Below are positions 50,380 to 60,060 of a stretch of DNA of 64,000 bases, in pieces. The translations under genes and the position numbers were made by a program. The stretch is from Nocardia carnea NBRC 14403. GTDB lineage: Bacteria; Actinomycetota; Actinomycetes; Mycobacteriales; Mycobacteriaceae. The notes below the pieces were generated by a model. That model worked only from the letters and a program-made list of their open reading frames with translations, had not been told where the DNA came from and did not search any database. How positions within the stretch are numbered: position 1 is the stretch's first letter; every line of letters starts with the position of its first letter. The stretch is from contig NZ_BAFV01000029.1 in assembly GCF_000308515.1 (NCBI RefSeq), forward strand, positions 62,001 to 126,000. The letters run 5' to 3'.

Positions 50380-51386
50380 AGGCGAACAGGACCGGCATGC
50401 CCCGGTACAGAGGTGCGATTCTCCTGGTCACCAGTGCATTCTTGCTGGCGGCGTGCGGCGCGCAGGTCGATGGCGCCGGCGATGCCGGGCGCCGCACGAC
50501 GGTGCAGCGGTGCGGCGAGGAGGTGGAGTACACCGTGCCGCAACGTGCGGTGGTCTACGAAGGGGGCAGCGCCGACAAGATGTTTGCGCTCGGCCTGGCC
50601 GACCATGTGCACGGATACGTGCTGCCGCCCGCGAACCCGCCGGTGAGCGAATCACCCTGGGCCGCGGACTACGAGAAGGTCGAATTCCTCAGCGATGATC
50701 TGCTCAACCGGGAACTCGTGGTCGACGCCAGAGCAGATTTCGTTGTCGCCGGGTGGAACTCCGGGTTCTCCGATTCCCGCGGGATCACCCCCGAAATCCT
50801 CGACACGCTCGGTATCCAGAGCTTCATGCACGCCGAATCCTGTTTCAACTACCCCGGATTCCCCGAGCGGCATACGCCTTTCGAAGGTCTCTACACCGAC
50901 CTCGAGCGGCTGGGACAGATTTTCGGCGTCGAAGATCGTGCGGCCGATCTGATCGCCGACTATCGCAAACGCGTCACCGCGGTTCGGCAGCAGGCACCGG
51001 CAGGGCAGCCGGTCAAGGTATTCCTCTATGACTCCGGCACCGACAAACCCTTCACCGCAGCGAGCCAGGTGCCTCCGACCGAAATCATCGGGTTCGCAGG
51101 CGGGGAGAACGTTTTCGCCGATATCGACGCGCGCTGGACCGAGGTGAGCTGGGAGGCTGTCGTGGAATCCGCGCCGGAGGTCATCATCATCCTGGAATAC
51201 CAGGATGCGCCGGCACAGGAGAAGATCGATTTCCTGAAGAACAATCCGGCCACCGCATCGCTGCCGGCGGTGACCGGCAACAAATTCTTCGTCCTCGACT
51301 ACAACGAAGCCATATCCAGCCCACGCAATATCGACGGACTGGAGAAGTTCGCCGCCTATCTGCGTGACCATGTGGCGGCCGGATGA
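50376..51386 (+). CDS. FecB-type periplasmic binding lipoprotein
   Basis: A 336-residue lipoprotein. The signal peptide ends in the lipobox LLAAC (Cys about residue 27), and residues about 45-330 form the two-lobed TroA/FhuD-like fold that captures metal chelates. SPEVIIILEYQ-type and NIDGLEKFAAYLRD stretches near the C-terminus are family features. It would deliver its ligand to the FecCD permease. The ligand is not readable from sequence; a zinc-binding metallophore is suggested by the Zur context. Confidence 0.9.
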   Translation: MKANRTGMPRYRGAILLVTSAFLLAACGAQVDGAGDAGRRTTVQRCGEEVEYTVPQRAVVYEGGSADKMFALGLADHVHGYVLPPANPPVSESPWAADYEKVEFLSDDLLNRELVVDARADFVVAGWNSGFSDSRGITPEILDTLGIQSFMHAESCFNYPGFPERHTPFEGLYTDLERLGQIFGVEDRAADLIADYRKRVTAVRQQAPAGQPVKVFLYDSGTDKPFTAASQVPPTEIIGFAGGENVFADIDARWTEVSWEAVVESAPEVIIILEYQDAPAQEKIDFLKNNPATASLPAVTGNKFFVLDYNEAISSPRNIDGLEKFAAYLRDHVAAG

Positions 51387-52663
51387 TCGACGATCGGATG
51401 AACACCTCCGCCGCCGATGCGGCGAACCTCTCACGGGCAACCGAACTCGAAACGTCCGGTGAGCACCAGATATCCGATTCCCGTATGGTCCGCGCACTGT
51501 GGCCCGTGTCGACAGCTGCGATCATCGGCCTCTTCCCCTTCACGATCTATTCCACGTTCCTGGTGCCGATCGCGGCCACCGCCGGTGCACCGGAGTCGGG
51601 AATCGGGTTTCTGCGCGGGCTGGGCGGCCTGGCCGCGCTGGTGGCGGGAATCGCGGTGGCGCCGTTGCTGGCGCGATGGTCGAAGCAGTATGTGGCCGTC
51701 GCGGCACTGATCCTGCTCGCCGCGGCGAGTGTCCTGGCCACCACCGGTAGCTTTGCCGCGCTCACCGTCTTCTGCCTGGGCATCGGCATCGCGACCGCTC
51801 TGCTCACACCGGCCCTGCTGACGCTGGCGACCGCACGGTTCTCCGGCCCCGGGAATATCGGCCGGGCGGCGACAATGGTCACCGCGATCCAGTCGCTGGC
51901 CGCGGTCCTCGCCGGGCCGGTGATCGGTGTGATGGGGTCGTGGCAGGGCTGGCAGGGCGCCCTGTGGCTCACCGCGGCGGCCAGTGTGCTCATCGCGGTG
52001 GGGTTGCTGCGCTCCCGGGCGCGTGAAACCACTCCGCCGGCGCCCCCGGTTTCGCTCGGCTACTTTGCGTCCTTTCGCGCACTCCGGGTGCAGCCGGACC
52101 TACTCGCGCTCATCACCGTCGCAGCACTACGCACCACTTCGTTCATGGGATACCTGGCGTTCCTCGCGGTGTTCTACAACGACCGGTTCGACCTCACGGC
52201 ATCGGCGTTCACACTGGTGTGGACCCTGAGCGGCGCTTCGTTCTTCCTCGGCAACTATCTGACCGGCCGCTGGATACGCGATCCCGATTCGATGACGGGC
52301 CGCCACCCCGCAGTGGTGCTCACAACCGGATTGCTCGGCGCGTTGCTCGCGGTGCTCGGAGTTTTCCATACCACCGCGTTGCTGCCCGCACTGGCCGCGA
52401 CTGCCCTGATGGGGTTCGGTCATGCTGTGGTGGCCGCCCAGGTGACCACGTCGCTCGCGCGCCGCAGCGGCGACCTGTCCGCGACCGCGTTCAGCCTGAA
52501 TGCGGCCGGTATGAGTCTGGGCGTGTTCGCGGGATCGGTGCTCGGCGGCCTCGGCCTCGCGGCCGGGGGCCATACCGGTCTCGCGCTCGCGCTGAGCCTG
52601 CCGACGATTCTTGCGCTGACCCTCGTTCCGGTGACGACAAGAACTGGCACGCGGCCCGGGTAA
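51383..52663 (+). CDS. MFS transporter, probable metallophore exporter
   Basis: A 426-residue protein with about 12 TM helices after a 30-residue polar N-terminus. It overlaps the binding-protein gene (ATGA) and closes the importer operon. In such operons an MFS protein usually exports the apo-siderophore or metallophore that the ABC system then recovers. No biosynthetic gene is in the window, so the cell may make the chelator elsewhere or scavenge it (inference). Confidence 0.88.
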   Translation: MIDDRMNTSAADAANLSRATELETSGEHQISDSRMVRALWPVSTAAIIGLFPFTIYSTFLVPIAATAGAPESGIGFLRGLGGLAALVAGIAVAPLLARWSKQYVAVAALILLAAASVLATTGSFAALTVFCLGIGIATALLTPALLTLATARFSGPGNIGRAATMVTAIQSLAAVLAGPVIGVMGSWQGWQGALWLTAAASVLIAVGLLRSRARETTPPAPPVSLGYFASFRALRVQPDLLALITVAALRTTSFMGYLAFLAVFYNDRFDLTASAFTLVWTLSGASFFLGNYLTGRWIRDPDSMTGRHPAVVLTTGLLGALLAVLGVFHTTALLPALAATALMGFGHAVVAAQVTTSLARRSGDLSATAFSLNAAGMSLGVFAGSVLGGLGLAAGGHTGLALALSLPTILALTLVPVTTRTGTRPG

Positions 52664-52883
52664 CGATACGACTGGAATACGCCGAACTCGCAGGCCCGAA
52701 CCGGGTTTCGACGGTACTGCGCCGACAATGGGGGTGCGCGTGCCCGGGGCGGAGGTCCAGCTGCAGTGCCGAGTCGGGGTTCGGTCTGTGCGAGCACGTA
52801 CTGTCCGGCCCGGGCTCCGGCGTTGCGGACTCGGAAATACACTGTGTGCTGCTGGTTGGCGTGCCGGTTGCCGTCCACGTTGT

Positions 52884-53801
52884 CTAGCGCCGCCCAGATA
52901 CCGGCGCCATGTTCGCGGGCCGGTCTCGGTCCAGGTGCAATGCCTCGGCGAGATTGCCGGAGTATCGAGAAACTGGGTTCGCGTGGGCTGTTACGAGGGC
53001 CAGCGGCATCGACAGGGGGCGCGGCAGTGCCCGGGTATGTTCACCTGCTCGTGGGTCAGCGGCCCACGCCGTACGTGGTACTGCGGCGAGCTCGCTGCGT
53101 TCCCGCGCAACCGCAAGTGCAATGGGCGCCGTACCGGCGAGGTGTACCCGTGCTCCTCGTGCGGTGAAGTCCTGGGCGACGTCGTCCGGCTGTGAGCTGT
53201 AGCTCGCGAGCCACAGCGGAGTCGTCCACGGTGCGCGGTTGCCGAGCCGGGGGTCGACAGGTGTGACGCCGGGCGGGGTGACGAGCAGTAATGGATCGCT
53301 TCCGAGCCTGGTGACTTCCGCCGCGGCGGGTGCCCAGGTGGTATGTGGTGCGATGACGACGGCCGCGTCGAGATCGCCTTCGTCGATCATGCGCAAAAGC
53401 CGGCGCCCGTTGTCGATTCGCTGCTCGACTGTCGTTTCCGGCGGAAGGAGTCGTTGGAGTGCGGTGAAGACCGGTACGGAGAGGCTGGTGAAGGTGCCCA
53501 CTCGATACCGGCGGATGCCGGCGGCTCGGCGCGCGCCGTCGGAGACGGCCGCGACGGACGCCAGGGCCTGCCGTGCGAGGCGTACATACTCCAGTCCTGC
53601 CGCGGTCGGCCGGGTTCCGCGCGTATCGCGATCGAACAGGGCCACGCCGAGTCGTGCCTCGATACGGCGTAGCCGCTGCGAGGCGGAGGGTTGCGCGATA
53701 TGCAGGCTCGCGGCAGCGGCGAGCACGGAGCCGTGATCGGCGAGCGCGACGGCGAGACGTAGATCGTCGATCGAGCTGATGCCGTCGGTGTGATTCGCCA
53801 T
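52884..53801 (-). CDS. LysR-family transcriptional regulator
   Basis: A 305-residue regulator with the N-terminal helix-turn-helix (AVALADHGSVLAAAASLHIAQPSASQRLRRIEARLGVALFDRD) and a type 2 periplasmic-binding-like effector domain. It is divergent from the second MFS/Dpp-type operon, which it probably controls. About 220 bases without a gene separate its 3' end from the convergent MFS gene. Confidence 0.92.
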   Translation of the reverse strand: MANHTDGISSIDDLRLAVALADHGSVLAAAASLHIAQPSASQRLRRIEARLGVALFDRDTRGTRPTAAGLEYVRLARQALASVAAVSDGARRAAGIRRYRVGTFTSLSVPVFTALQRLLPPETTVEQRIDNGRRLLRMIDEGDLDAAVVIAPHTTWAPAAAEVTRLGSDPLLLVTPPGVTPVDPRLGNRAPWTTPLWLASYSSQPDDVAQDFTARGARVHLAGTAPIALAVARERSELAAVPRTAWAADPRAGEHTRALPRPLSMPLALVTAHANPVSRYSGNLAEALHLDRDRPANMAPVSGRR

Positions 53802-53824
53802 AGGCTCAAGTTATAGCCGAAACG

Positions 53825-53837
53825 ATAATGAAAACCA
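53825..53837. promoter_or_regulatory. Possible Zur half-site before the second MFS operon
   Basis: TAATGAAAACCA repeats the left half of the Zur box at 48249 (TAATGAAAACCG), but the right half is poor. It lies in the interval between lysR and the MFS gene. Confidence 0.4.
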
Positions 53838-53916
53838 CTACCGCATCATGGGTGGTATCGCGCAGACTCTGCTTCGGCATGTTTACCTTTCTCTCGCACG
53901 TCATCGAGCAGCTCGG

Positions 53917-55182
53917 ATGACAACCCGTTCGAACCTGCGTTCCTTTTCGCGCCCGGTGCAGGTACTGGTGATCAATCAGTTCGGTGTGAACGCCGGCTTC
54001 TACCTCCTGCTCCCGTTCCTCGCCGCGTATCTCACCGATTCGGTGGGTCTGACCTTGGCTGCGGTGGGTCTGATACTCGGGGTGCGCAATCTCGCCCAGC
54101 AAGGCATGTTTCTCGTGGGTGGGGTCTGCGCCGACAAGTTCGGTAGCCGGCCCATGATCATGGCCGGCTGTCTGCTGCGCGTCGTCGGGTTCGGCCTGTT
54201 CGCGCTGACCGACGAACTCGGGGGGCTCCTCGCGGCGTCGATCCTCAGTGGTGTGGCGGGCGCCCTGTTCAATCCGGCGGTTCGTTCCTATGTCGCCACC
54301 GCGTCCGACGACCGCACCGTGGACGCCTTCGCGTGGTTCACTCTCGCGGGTAACGCGGGGATGTTCGTCGGTCCGCTCCTGGGGGCGGCGCTCCTGCTCG
54401 TCGACTTCCGCGTGGTCGCCGGCGTCGCCGCCGCGCTGTTCGCGGTGCTCACGGTCGCGCAGGCGATCTGGTTGCCGCCGCAGCGGGTGGATCGTGCGGA
54501 GCCGATGCGGGCGGGAATGGCGGGGTTGCTGCGCAACGGCCGCTTCTGGCTGTTTGCACTCGCCGGAAGTGCCGTGTTCTCGCTCCAGAATCAGCTGTAT
54601 CTGCTCTTTCCGCAGGAAGCCGATGCCGCGGTGTCCGGGAGTGTCGGGACCGTGGCGGTTTTCGCCGTCTCCACCCTCGTCGCGGTGGTCTGCCAGCGCC
54701 CGCTCACCCGATTCGCTGTGGCGAGGTGGCAGGCCCACCGTTCGATCGTCGTCGGCTACGTCGTCATGGGAACCGGTCTCCTCCTGCCCGTGGCGGCCAC
54801 GGCGTGTTCTCCGGTCGTGCGATTTGCGGCGATTCTGCTCGCGGCCGTAGGCCTGGGCCTCGGCGTGGTGATCGCCCAGCCGTTCATGCTCGAGCGGATC
54901 GCGCAACACGCCTCGGCGGGGATGACCGGCACCTACTACGGCGCGTTCTATCTCCTCTCGGGGGTGTTGGCGGCGGCGTCCGGCGCGCTGCTCGGTGCTC
55001 TGTTGGAGCAGTCCGCACCGCTGGCCTGGATCACCTGCGCCGGTATCGCCCTCGGCGCGGCGACCTTGTCGCTGTCCCCGTTCACCGCACCGCGCACCGA
55101 GCACGGCACAGATCCCGGTCCCGGTGCTACGCACCGGACGTCGTCCCGGCCGGGGCCATCAGAAAGGAGCATCCCACGATGA
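53917..55182 (+). CDS. MFS transporter
   Basis: About 421 residues with 12 TM helices; the MFS loop motif between helices 2 and 3 reads GGVCADKFGSRP. It opens an operon with a dipeptide/nickel-type importer (ATGA overlap with the binding-protein gene). By analogy with opine-metallophore loci (CntE beside CntABCDF) it may export a chelator, but no nicotianamine-like synthase gene is present. The start is uncertain: ATG 53917 fits the first helix best, and ATG 53848 gives 23 more residues; neither has a strong ribosome site. Confidence 0.85.
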   Translation: MTTRSNLRSFSRPVQVLVINQFGVNAGFYLLLPFLAAYLTDSVGLTLAAVGLILGVRNLAQQGMFLVGGVCADKFGSRPMIMAGCLLRVVGFGLFALTDELGGLLAASILSGVAGALFNPAVRSYVATASDDRTVDAFAWFTLAGNAGMFVGPLLGAALLLVDFRVVAGVAAALFAVLTVAQAIWLPPQRVDRAEPMRAGMAGLLRNGRFWLFALAGSAVFSLQNQLYLLFPQEADAAVSGSVGTVAVFAVSTLVAVVCQRPLTRFAVARWQAHRSIVVGYVVMGTGLLLPVAATACSPVVRFAAILLAAVGLGLGVVIAQPFMLERIAQHASAGMTGTYYGAFYLLSGVLAAASGALLGALLEQSAPLAWITCAGIALGAATLSLSPFTAPRTEHGTDPGPGATHRTSSRPGPSERSIPR

Positions 55183-56750
55183 CCTCACCTACCGGTTTCC
55201 GTCCGACCCGCAGATCCCTGCTCATCGGTGCATCTCTCGCCGGCTTGGCAGGCGTGGCGGGGTTGTCCGGCTGCGGGCCGTCATCTCGGAGTGGACCGGC
55301 AGCGGGTCCCGGGTCGACGCCGGTGTCCGGCGGCACGCTGCGCGCGGCATTCGCGGGCGGCGGGGCGCAGGAAACGCTCGACCCGCACCGGGCGAACCTC
55401 TTCCTGGAAGCTTCGCGTTCGAAGATGATTTTCGAAAAGCTCGCGGACGTCGGACCGGATATGTCGGCGGTGCCGCGGCTGGCGGAGGGGTGGGAGCCGA
55501 ATGCCGAGGGGACCGAGTGGACGATCAGGTTGCGTGCGGCCGTGTTCCACGACGGGCGGCCGGTGCGGCCGGCCGACGTCCTGTACAGCTTGCGCCGGAT
55601 CACCGACCCGCATGAGGGTTTCCGTGCCCGCGCCAACTTCGCCATGGTGGATATCGGCGGGTCGAAGGTCCTCGACGACCGTACGTTGCGGCTGCGACTG
55701 ACCCGCCCCTACACCGAGTTCCCCAACTCACTCGCCGCGTTCGGTGCCTTCATCGTGCCGGAGGGTGCGCAACGATTCGACGAGCCGATCGGTTCCGGGC
55801 CGTTCCGCTTCGCCGACTGGGCGCCGGGCCGCTCCCTGACGCTCGACGCCTTCGGCGAGTACTGGGAGGGCCGGCCGTATCTGGACCGTCTCGAGTACCT
55901 CATCACCAACGAGGAATCCGCACGGATCAACGCGCTGGTGAGCGGCACCGTGCAGTACGCGCACGATGTCACAGCGGCGACGGCGCAAACCTACGCCGGT
56001 CGCGCCGACATCGTCTTCACCCGGCTGGCGAACAGTGGGATGAACGGGTTCGCGATGAAAACCGATCGCGCCCCCTTCGACGAACCCGACGCCCGGCGGG
56101 CGCTGTTCGCCTTGACCAACCGTCAGGAGCTCGTCGATGCAGCACTCGGCGGCGCCGGCAGTATCGGCAACGATCTGTTCGGCAAGGGATACCAGTACTA
56201 CGCCGGCGACCTGCCGCAGCGCGAACAGGATCTGGGGCTCGCCCGCCGGCTCATCGCATCCAGCGGGCTGGCCGAGCACGAGATCGTCATCGACACCGCC
56301 GACGCGGGTACGGGCATGGCGGCGAGCGCGAACGTTTTCGCCGATCAACTCCGCGCCGCGGGGCTGCGGGCTTCGGTGCGGCAACGCGATGCAGGGACCT
56401 ACTGGTCGGATATCCTCCGGGAAGGAACGCTGTGTGCCTACCGCTCCGGCGGTATGCCCATCGAGTCCCATATCTCGCAGCGGCTGCTCAGCAACTCGAG
56501 TACGAACGCCACCGCATGGCGCGATCCCGAGTTCGATGCCCGCTATGCTGCCGCGATCGCGACGGTAGACCCCGGGCAGCGGGCCGGTATCTACCACGAG
56601 ATGCAGCAGACCCTCCACGACCGGGGCGGCTTCCTGATCTGGGGTTTCGCCGACTGGATCGTCGCGACGAGCGGGAATGTCGGCGGAGTCGTCGAATCGC
56701 CCGCCAATTCGCTGGACTGGGCGCGGTTCGACCGCGTGTGGCTGGCGTGA
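55179..56750 (+). CDS. DppA/NikA-family substrate-binding lipoprotein
   Basis: A 523-residue family 5 solute-binding protein. The N-terminus has a twin-arginine signal (RPTRRSLLIG) ending in a lipobox (LSGC, Cys about 32), so it may be exported folded by Tat and lipidated. Family marks: TLDPHRANLFLE, AVPRLAEGWEPNAEGTEWTIRLR, FHDGRPVRPADVLYSLRRI, PIGSGPFRFADW. Such proteins bind peptides, nickel complexes or opine metallophores. Tat export is unusual for the family and would suit a protein loaded with a cofactor or metal before export (inference). Confidence 0.92.
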   Translation: MTSPTGFRPTRRSLLIGASLAGLAGVAGLSGCGPSSRSGPAAGPGSTPVSGGTLRAAFAGGGAQETLDPHRANLFLEASRSKMIFEKLADVGPDMSAVPRLAEGWEPNAEGTEWTIRLRAAVFHDGRPVRPADVLYSLRRITDPHEGFRARANFAMVDIGGSKVLDDRTLRLRLTRPYTEFPNSLAAFGAFIVPEGAQRFDEPIGSGPFRFADWAPGRSLTLDAFGEYWEGRPYLDRLEYLITNEESARINALVSGTVQYAHDVTAATAQTYAGRADIVFTRLANSGMNGFAMKTDRAPFDEPDARRALFALTNRQELVDAALGGAGSIGNDLFGKGYQYYAGDLPQREQDLGLARRLIASSGLAEHEIVIDTADAGTGMAASANVFADQLRAAGLRASVRQRDAGTYWSDILREGTLCAYRSGGMPIESHISQRLLSNSSTNATAWRDPEFDARYAAAIATVDPGQRAGIYHEMQQTLHDRGGFLIWGFADWIVATSGNVGGVVESPANSLDWARFDRVWLA

Positions 56751-57691
56751 GCCTCTTCCGGATACTGGCCGGTCGGCTCGCCTTGGGCGCGGTGCAGGTG
56801 CTGGGGGTGGTCACCGTCGTCTTCGTACTCACCGACGCACTCCCCGGCGACGCGGCCGTGGTGATCGCCAGTGATTCACCGGACCCCGAGCGGATCGAAC
56901 GGTTGCGCGTCGCGCTGGGGCTGGACGAGCCATGGATGCAGCGCTATGCCGATTGGCTCGCCGGACTGTTACGCGGCGACCTCGGGGTCTCACTCATCTC
57001 GGAGCGGCCTGTGCTGGATACGCTCCTCGCCGGGCTCGCGCCCACCGCGACCCTCGCCGGCATCACCTTCCTGTTGCTTCCGCCGCTGGCGACCGCGCTC
57101 GGTGTGGCCGCGGCCCGGCGCCCCGGATCGGTGGTGGATCGGGCCATCAGTAGCACCACGCTCGGGCTGTACTCGGTGCCGGAGTTCGCGTCCGGCATCG
57201 TGCTCATCTCACTGTTCGCCTTACAGCTGGGCATGCTGCCCGCGAATGCGCTCGGCGTCGCGAATCTTCTCGAAGAACCGGCGGTGCTCGTGCTCCCGGT
57301 CGTCGTACTCCTCATCCGGCCACTGTGCTCGATATCGCGGCTCGTGCGGGCCGGCTTGGTCGACGCGCAGAACAGTGAGTACGCGGCGCACCTGCGCCGG
57401 TGCGGTCTCGGCGAGCGCCGGATCCTGTGGCGGCACGCTCTGCCCACATCTGGGGCGCCCGCGGTCCAGCAGCTGGCGCGGGCCGTGGACTGGCTGCTCG
57501 GCGGCGTGATCATCGTGGAGGCGGTGTTCGTGATCCCCGGTCTCGGTACGACACTGGTGGATGCGGTGAGCGCGCGCGATGTACCGATCGTGCAGGGATT
57601 GGCCGTGTTTTTCGGTGTCACCACAGTATTGGTGAACGTGCTCGCCGATCTCGTGAGCTACCGGATGAATCCGGCGGCGGTGATCGCATGA
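56747..57691 (+). CDS. DppB/NikB-type ABC permease
   Basis: A 314-residue permease with six TM helices. ALPGDAAVVIA and the cytoplasmic EAA loop (SRLVRAGLVDAQNSEYAAHLRRCGLGERRILWRHALPTS) are typical of the first permease of oligopeptide/nickel importers. GTG 56747 overlaps the upstream stop (GTGA), and its own stop overlaps the next start (ATGA). Confidence 0.93.
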   Translation: MSLFRILAGRLALGAVQVLGVVTVVFVLTDALPGDAAVVIASDSPDPERIERLRVALGLDEPWMQRYADWLAGLLRGDLGVSLISERPVLDTLLAGLAPTATLAGITFLLLPPLATALGVAAARRPGSVVDRAISSTTLGLYSVPEFASGIVLISLFALQLGMLPANALGVANLLEEPAVLVLPVVVLLIRPLCSISRLVRAGLVDAQNSEYAAHLRRCGLGERRILWRHALPTSGAPAVQQLARAVDWLLGGVIIVEAVFVIPGLGTTLVDAVSARDVPIVQGLAVFFGVTTVLVNVLADLVSYRMNPAAVIA

Positions 57692-58491
57692 TCATTCTGG
57701 CACGCCGGGCACTCATCGTCGCGCTCATCGCGATCCCGGGCCTCCTGGCGATCGCGGGACCGTTGCTCGCCTGTCCCGCGGAGAGCCGGTCCAGGGCGTT
57801 CGATCCTGCCGCGGGCCCGTTCGGCTCCGATTTCGCCGGCCGCGATCTGGGCCGGGAACTACTTCTCGGTGGTGCGCCCATCGTTATCACCTCGGTCGGC
57901 GCCACGGTGCTGTGCTATGTGCTGGCGGTGCCGCTGGCGCTCACCGCCGCGGCTGCCGGCCGCCGGCGCTGGATCGATGAACTGATCATGCGACCGCTCG
58001 ACATCGTCCTCGCGATGCCATCGTTGTTGCTGCTGATCCTGCTGGCCTCGATCGCGCCGCAGAGCGTGATCGTCCTGATCGGCATCGTCGTGGTGGTCCT
58101 CGCCCCCGACGCGACGCGGGTCATCCGCGCCGCCGCCCTCGGACCGGCGAGCGGCCCGGCCGCGGAGGCGATGCTGCTCGCCGGAGAACCCCGCTGGCGA
58201 CGGGTGGGCTGGTTCCTCGGCCGTTCGGCCTTGCGAACCGTTGCGGCCGATGCGGGCGTGCGATTCGTCGGCGCCCTGTACCTGGTCGCGTCGGCGAGTT
58301 TTCTGGGTGTGGGTGTTGACCCGGATCAGAGCAACTGGGGCGTGATGATCGAGCAGAATCGAAACGGACTGCTGCTCCAGCCGCTCGCCACGCTCCTACC
58401 CGCCTGCCTCATCACTGCGCTCGCGGTGGGACTGAACCTCGCAATGGACGAATGGCATACCCGGACACGGGTGGAGGAGACACAGACATGA
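57688..58491 (+). CDS. DppC/NikC-type ABC permease
   Basis: A 267-residue partner permease. PFGSDFAGRDLGRELLLGG is the conserved N-terminal block (usual pattern GTDxxGRDxxSR), followed by the EAA loop near AAEAMLLAGEPRWRRVGWFLG. It overlaps both neighbours by ATGA. Confidence 0.93.
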   Translation: MIILARRALIVALIAIPGLLAIAGPLLACPAESRSRAFDPAAGPFGSDFAGRDLGRELLLGGAPIVITSVGATVLCYVLAVPLALTAAAAGRRRWIDELIMRPLDIVLAMPSLLLLILLASIAPQSVIVLIGIVVVVLAPDATRVIRAAALGPASGPAAEAMLLAGEPRWRRVGWFLGRSALRTVAADAGVRFVGALYLVASASFLGVGVDPDQSNWGVMIEQNRNGLLLQPLATLLPACLITALAVGLNLAMDEWHTRTRVEETQT

Positions 58492-59921
58492 TCGTGGTCG
58501 AAGGACTCACCGTGCGCCTGGGGCAGCGAACCCTGGTCGGCCCGATCTCGTTCACCGCGCGGCCGGGCGAGATCGTCGCACTCGTCGGAGAATCGGGCAG
58601 CGGTAAGACCACGACAGGTCTCGCCGTACTGGGGGAGTTCCCCGGCGACTCGGTCGTCGTCGGCACTGTCGAAAGCGATCTCGGTCGAGTCGGCTACCTG
58701 CCACAACATTCGGGGCCCGCACTCACTCCCAGCCGGCGGGTGGGCTCGGTGCTGCGTGAAGTCGCCGCCGTGCGCGGTACCGGCGATATTGCGGCAGCGG
58801 TCGCACATGCGGTCGCCCGGGCCCACTTCGATCCGGCGTTGCTGAGGCGTTTCCCGCACCAGCTGTCGGGCGGCCAGCAGCAACGCGCGGTCCTGGCACT
58901 GGCATTGATCGGCGACCCCGAATGCCTCGTCGTGGACGAGCCGACCACCGGCCAGGACCCCGGCCATCGTGATCTACTCGCCGCCGAACTCGAATCGCTA
59001 CGTGACGACGGCACGGCGATCATCCTGCTCAGCCACGACCTCTCACTCGTGCGCCGCCTCGCCGACTACACGCTCGTCCTCCGGCGCGGTGACGTGGTCG
59101 AGCAGGGACGGACGGTGTGGACCGATCCGCGCGAACCCTATACACGGCAACTGTTCCGAGCCGGGTCGATGGAAATTCCGGCCGGACGTTCCGCATCCGC
59201 GGCGGCGGACTCGCCGGTACTGCGTGTGGAGGGGCTCTCGGCGAGGTACGGACGGGGCGGAGTGCCGGTTCTACAGGATCTCGACCTGCGGCTCGAGCGG
59301 GGGAGCACACTTACCGTGCGTGGCCCGTCGGGTGCAGGTAAGTCCACGTTGGCGCGCTGCCTCGCCGGCCTGCACGAGCCATTCGCGGGTGAGCTGCGCC
59401 TGGCGGAGAAAGTGACCCCCTGGGCGGCGCGATTCCGTAGCCGCGCTGACCGGTCGCGGCTACAGTACGTTTTTCAGGACGCACGCGCGGCCTTCGACCC
59501 CTTCCGTCCGATCGGAGCACAGGCGATTCGGCCGGCGGTGAACCTGCGTGGTGAGAATCCGTCGGCTACCGCGAATTCCCTGGCCGATATCGCCGGAGAG
59601 GTAGGTATTCGGCCGGAGTGTTTCGCCCGCCGGGCCGCCCAACTGTCGGGAGGGGAGTTGCAGCGCGCTGCCCTCGCTCGCGCGCTGCTCGTACACCCGG
59701 ACATACTTGTCTGCGACGAGATCACCACCGGCCTCGACGCGGTCACGCGGGAAGCGGTCCTGGATCTTCTCGAACGGCGGGTGCGGGACGGGATGGCACT
59801 GATTCTCATCACCCACGAGGATCGAGTCGCCCGCCGATTCGCCGACCGTGTGCTCGCGCTCGGGGCGGTCGACGATGCCGACAGCGCCATCGAGGCGCAG
59901 GAGGGCGCGCTGTCCGGTTGA
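58488..59921 (+). CDS. Fused DppD-DppF type ABC ATPase
   Basis: A 477-residue protein with two complete ATPase domains in one chain. Domain 1: Walker A GESGSGKTT, signature LSGGQQQRA, Walker B CLVVDEPTTGQD. Domain 2 (from about residue 250): Walker A GPSGAGKST, signature LSGGELQRAALARALL, Walker B ILVCDEITTGLD. In most oligopeptide/nickel systems these are two separate proteins. It ends the five-gene operon; about 140 bases follow before the convergent zur gene. Confidence 0.95.
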   Translation: MIVVEGLTVRLGQRTLVGPISFTARPGEIVALVGESGSGKTTTGLAVLGEFPGDSVVVGTVESDLGRVGYLPQHSGPALTPSRRVGSVLREVAAVRGTGDIAAAVAHAVARAHFDPALLRRFPHQLSGGQQQRAVLALALIGDPECLVVDEPTTGQDPGHRDLLAAELESLRDDGTAIILLSHDLSLVRRLADYTLVLRRGDVVEQGRTVWTDPREPYTRQLFRAGSMEIPAGRSASAAADSPVLRVEGLSARYGRGGVPVLQDLDLRLERGSTLTVRGPSGAGKSTLARCLAGLHEPFAGELRLAEKVTPWAARFRSRADRSRLQYVFQDARAAFDPFRPIGAQAIRPAVNLRGENPSATANSLADIAGEVGIRPECFARRAAQLSGGELQRAALARALLVHPDILVCDEITTGLDAVTREAVLDLLERRVRDGMALILITHEDRVARRFADRVLALGAVDDADSAIEAQEGALSG

Positions 59922-60060
59922 GAACGGACCGCCGCACCACGTCGGCGCCTGTATCGGCTCGGCGGCCGGCGTCGTGCGGCCCCGGCGTGGTCGCACGTCT
60001 TTCCGGCCCATGGCCGGGAATTCGAGCGGGCCGGCCGTGCGGGTCCGGCAGCGGCATGGG

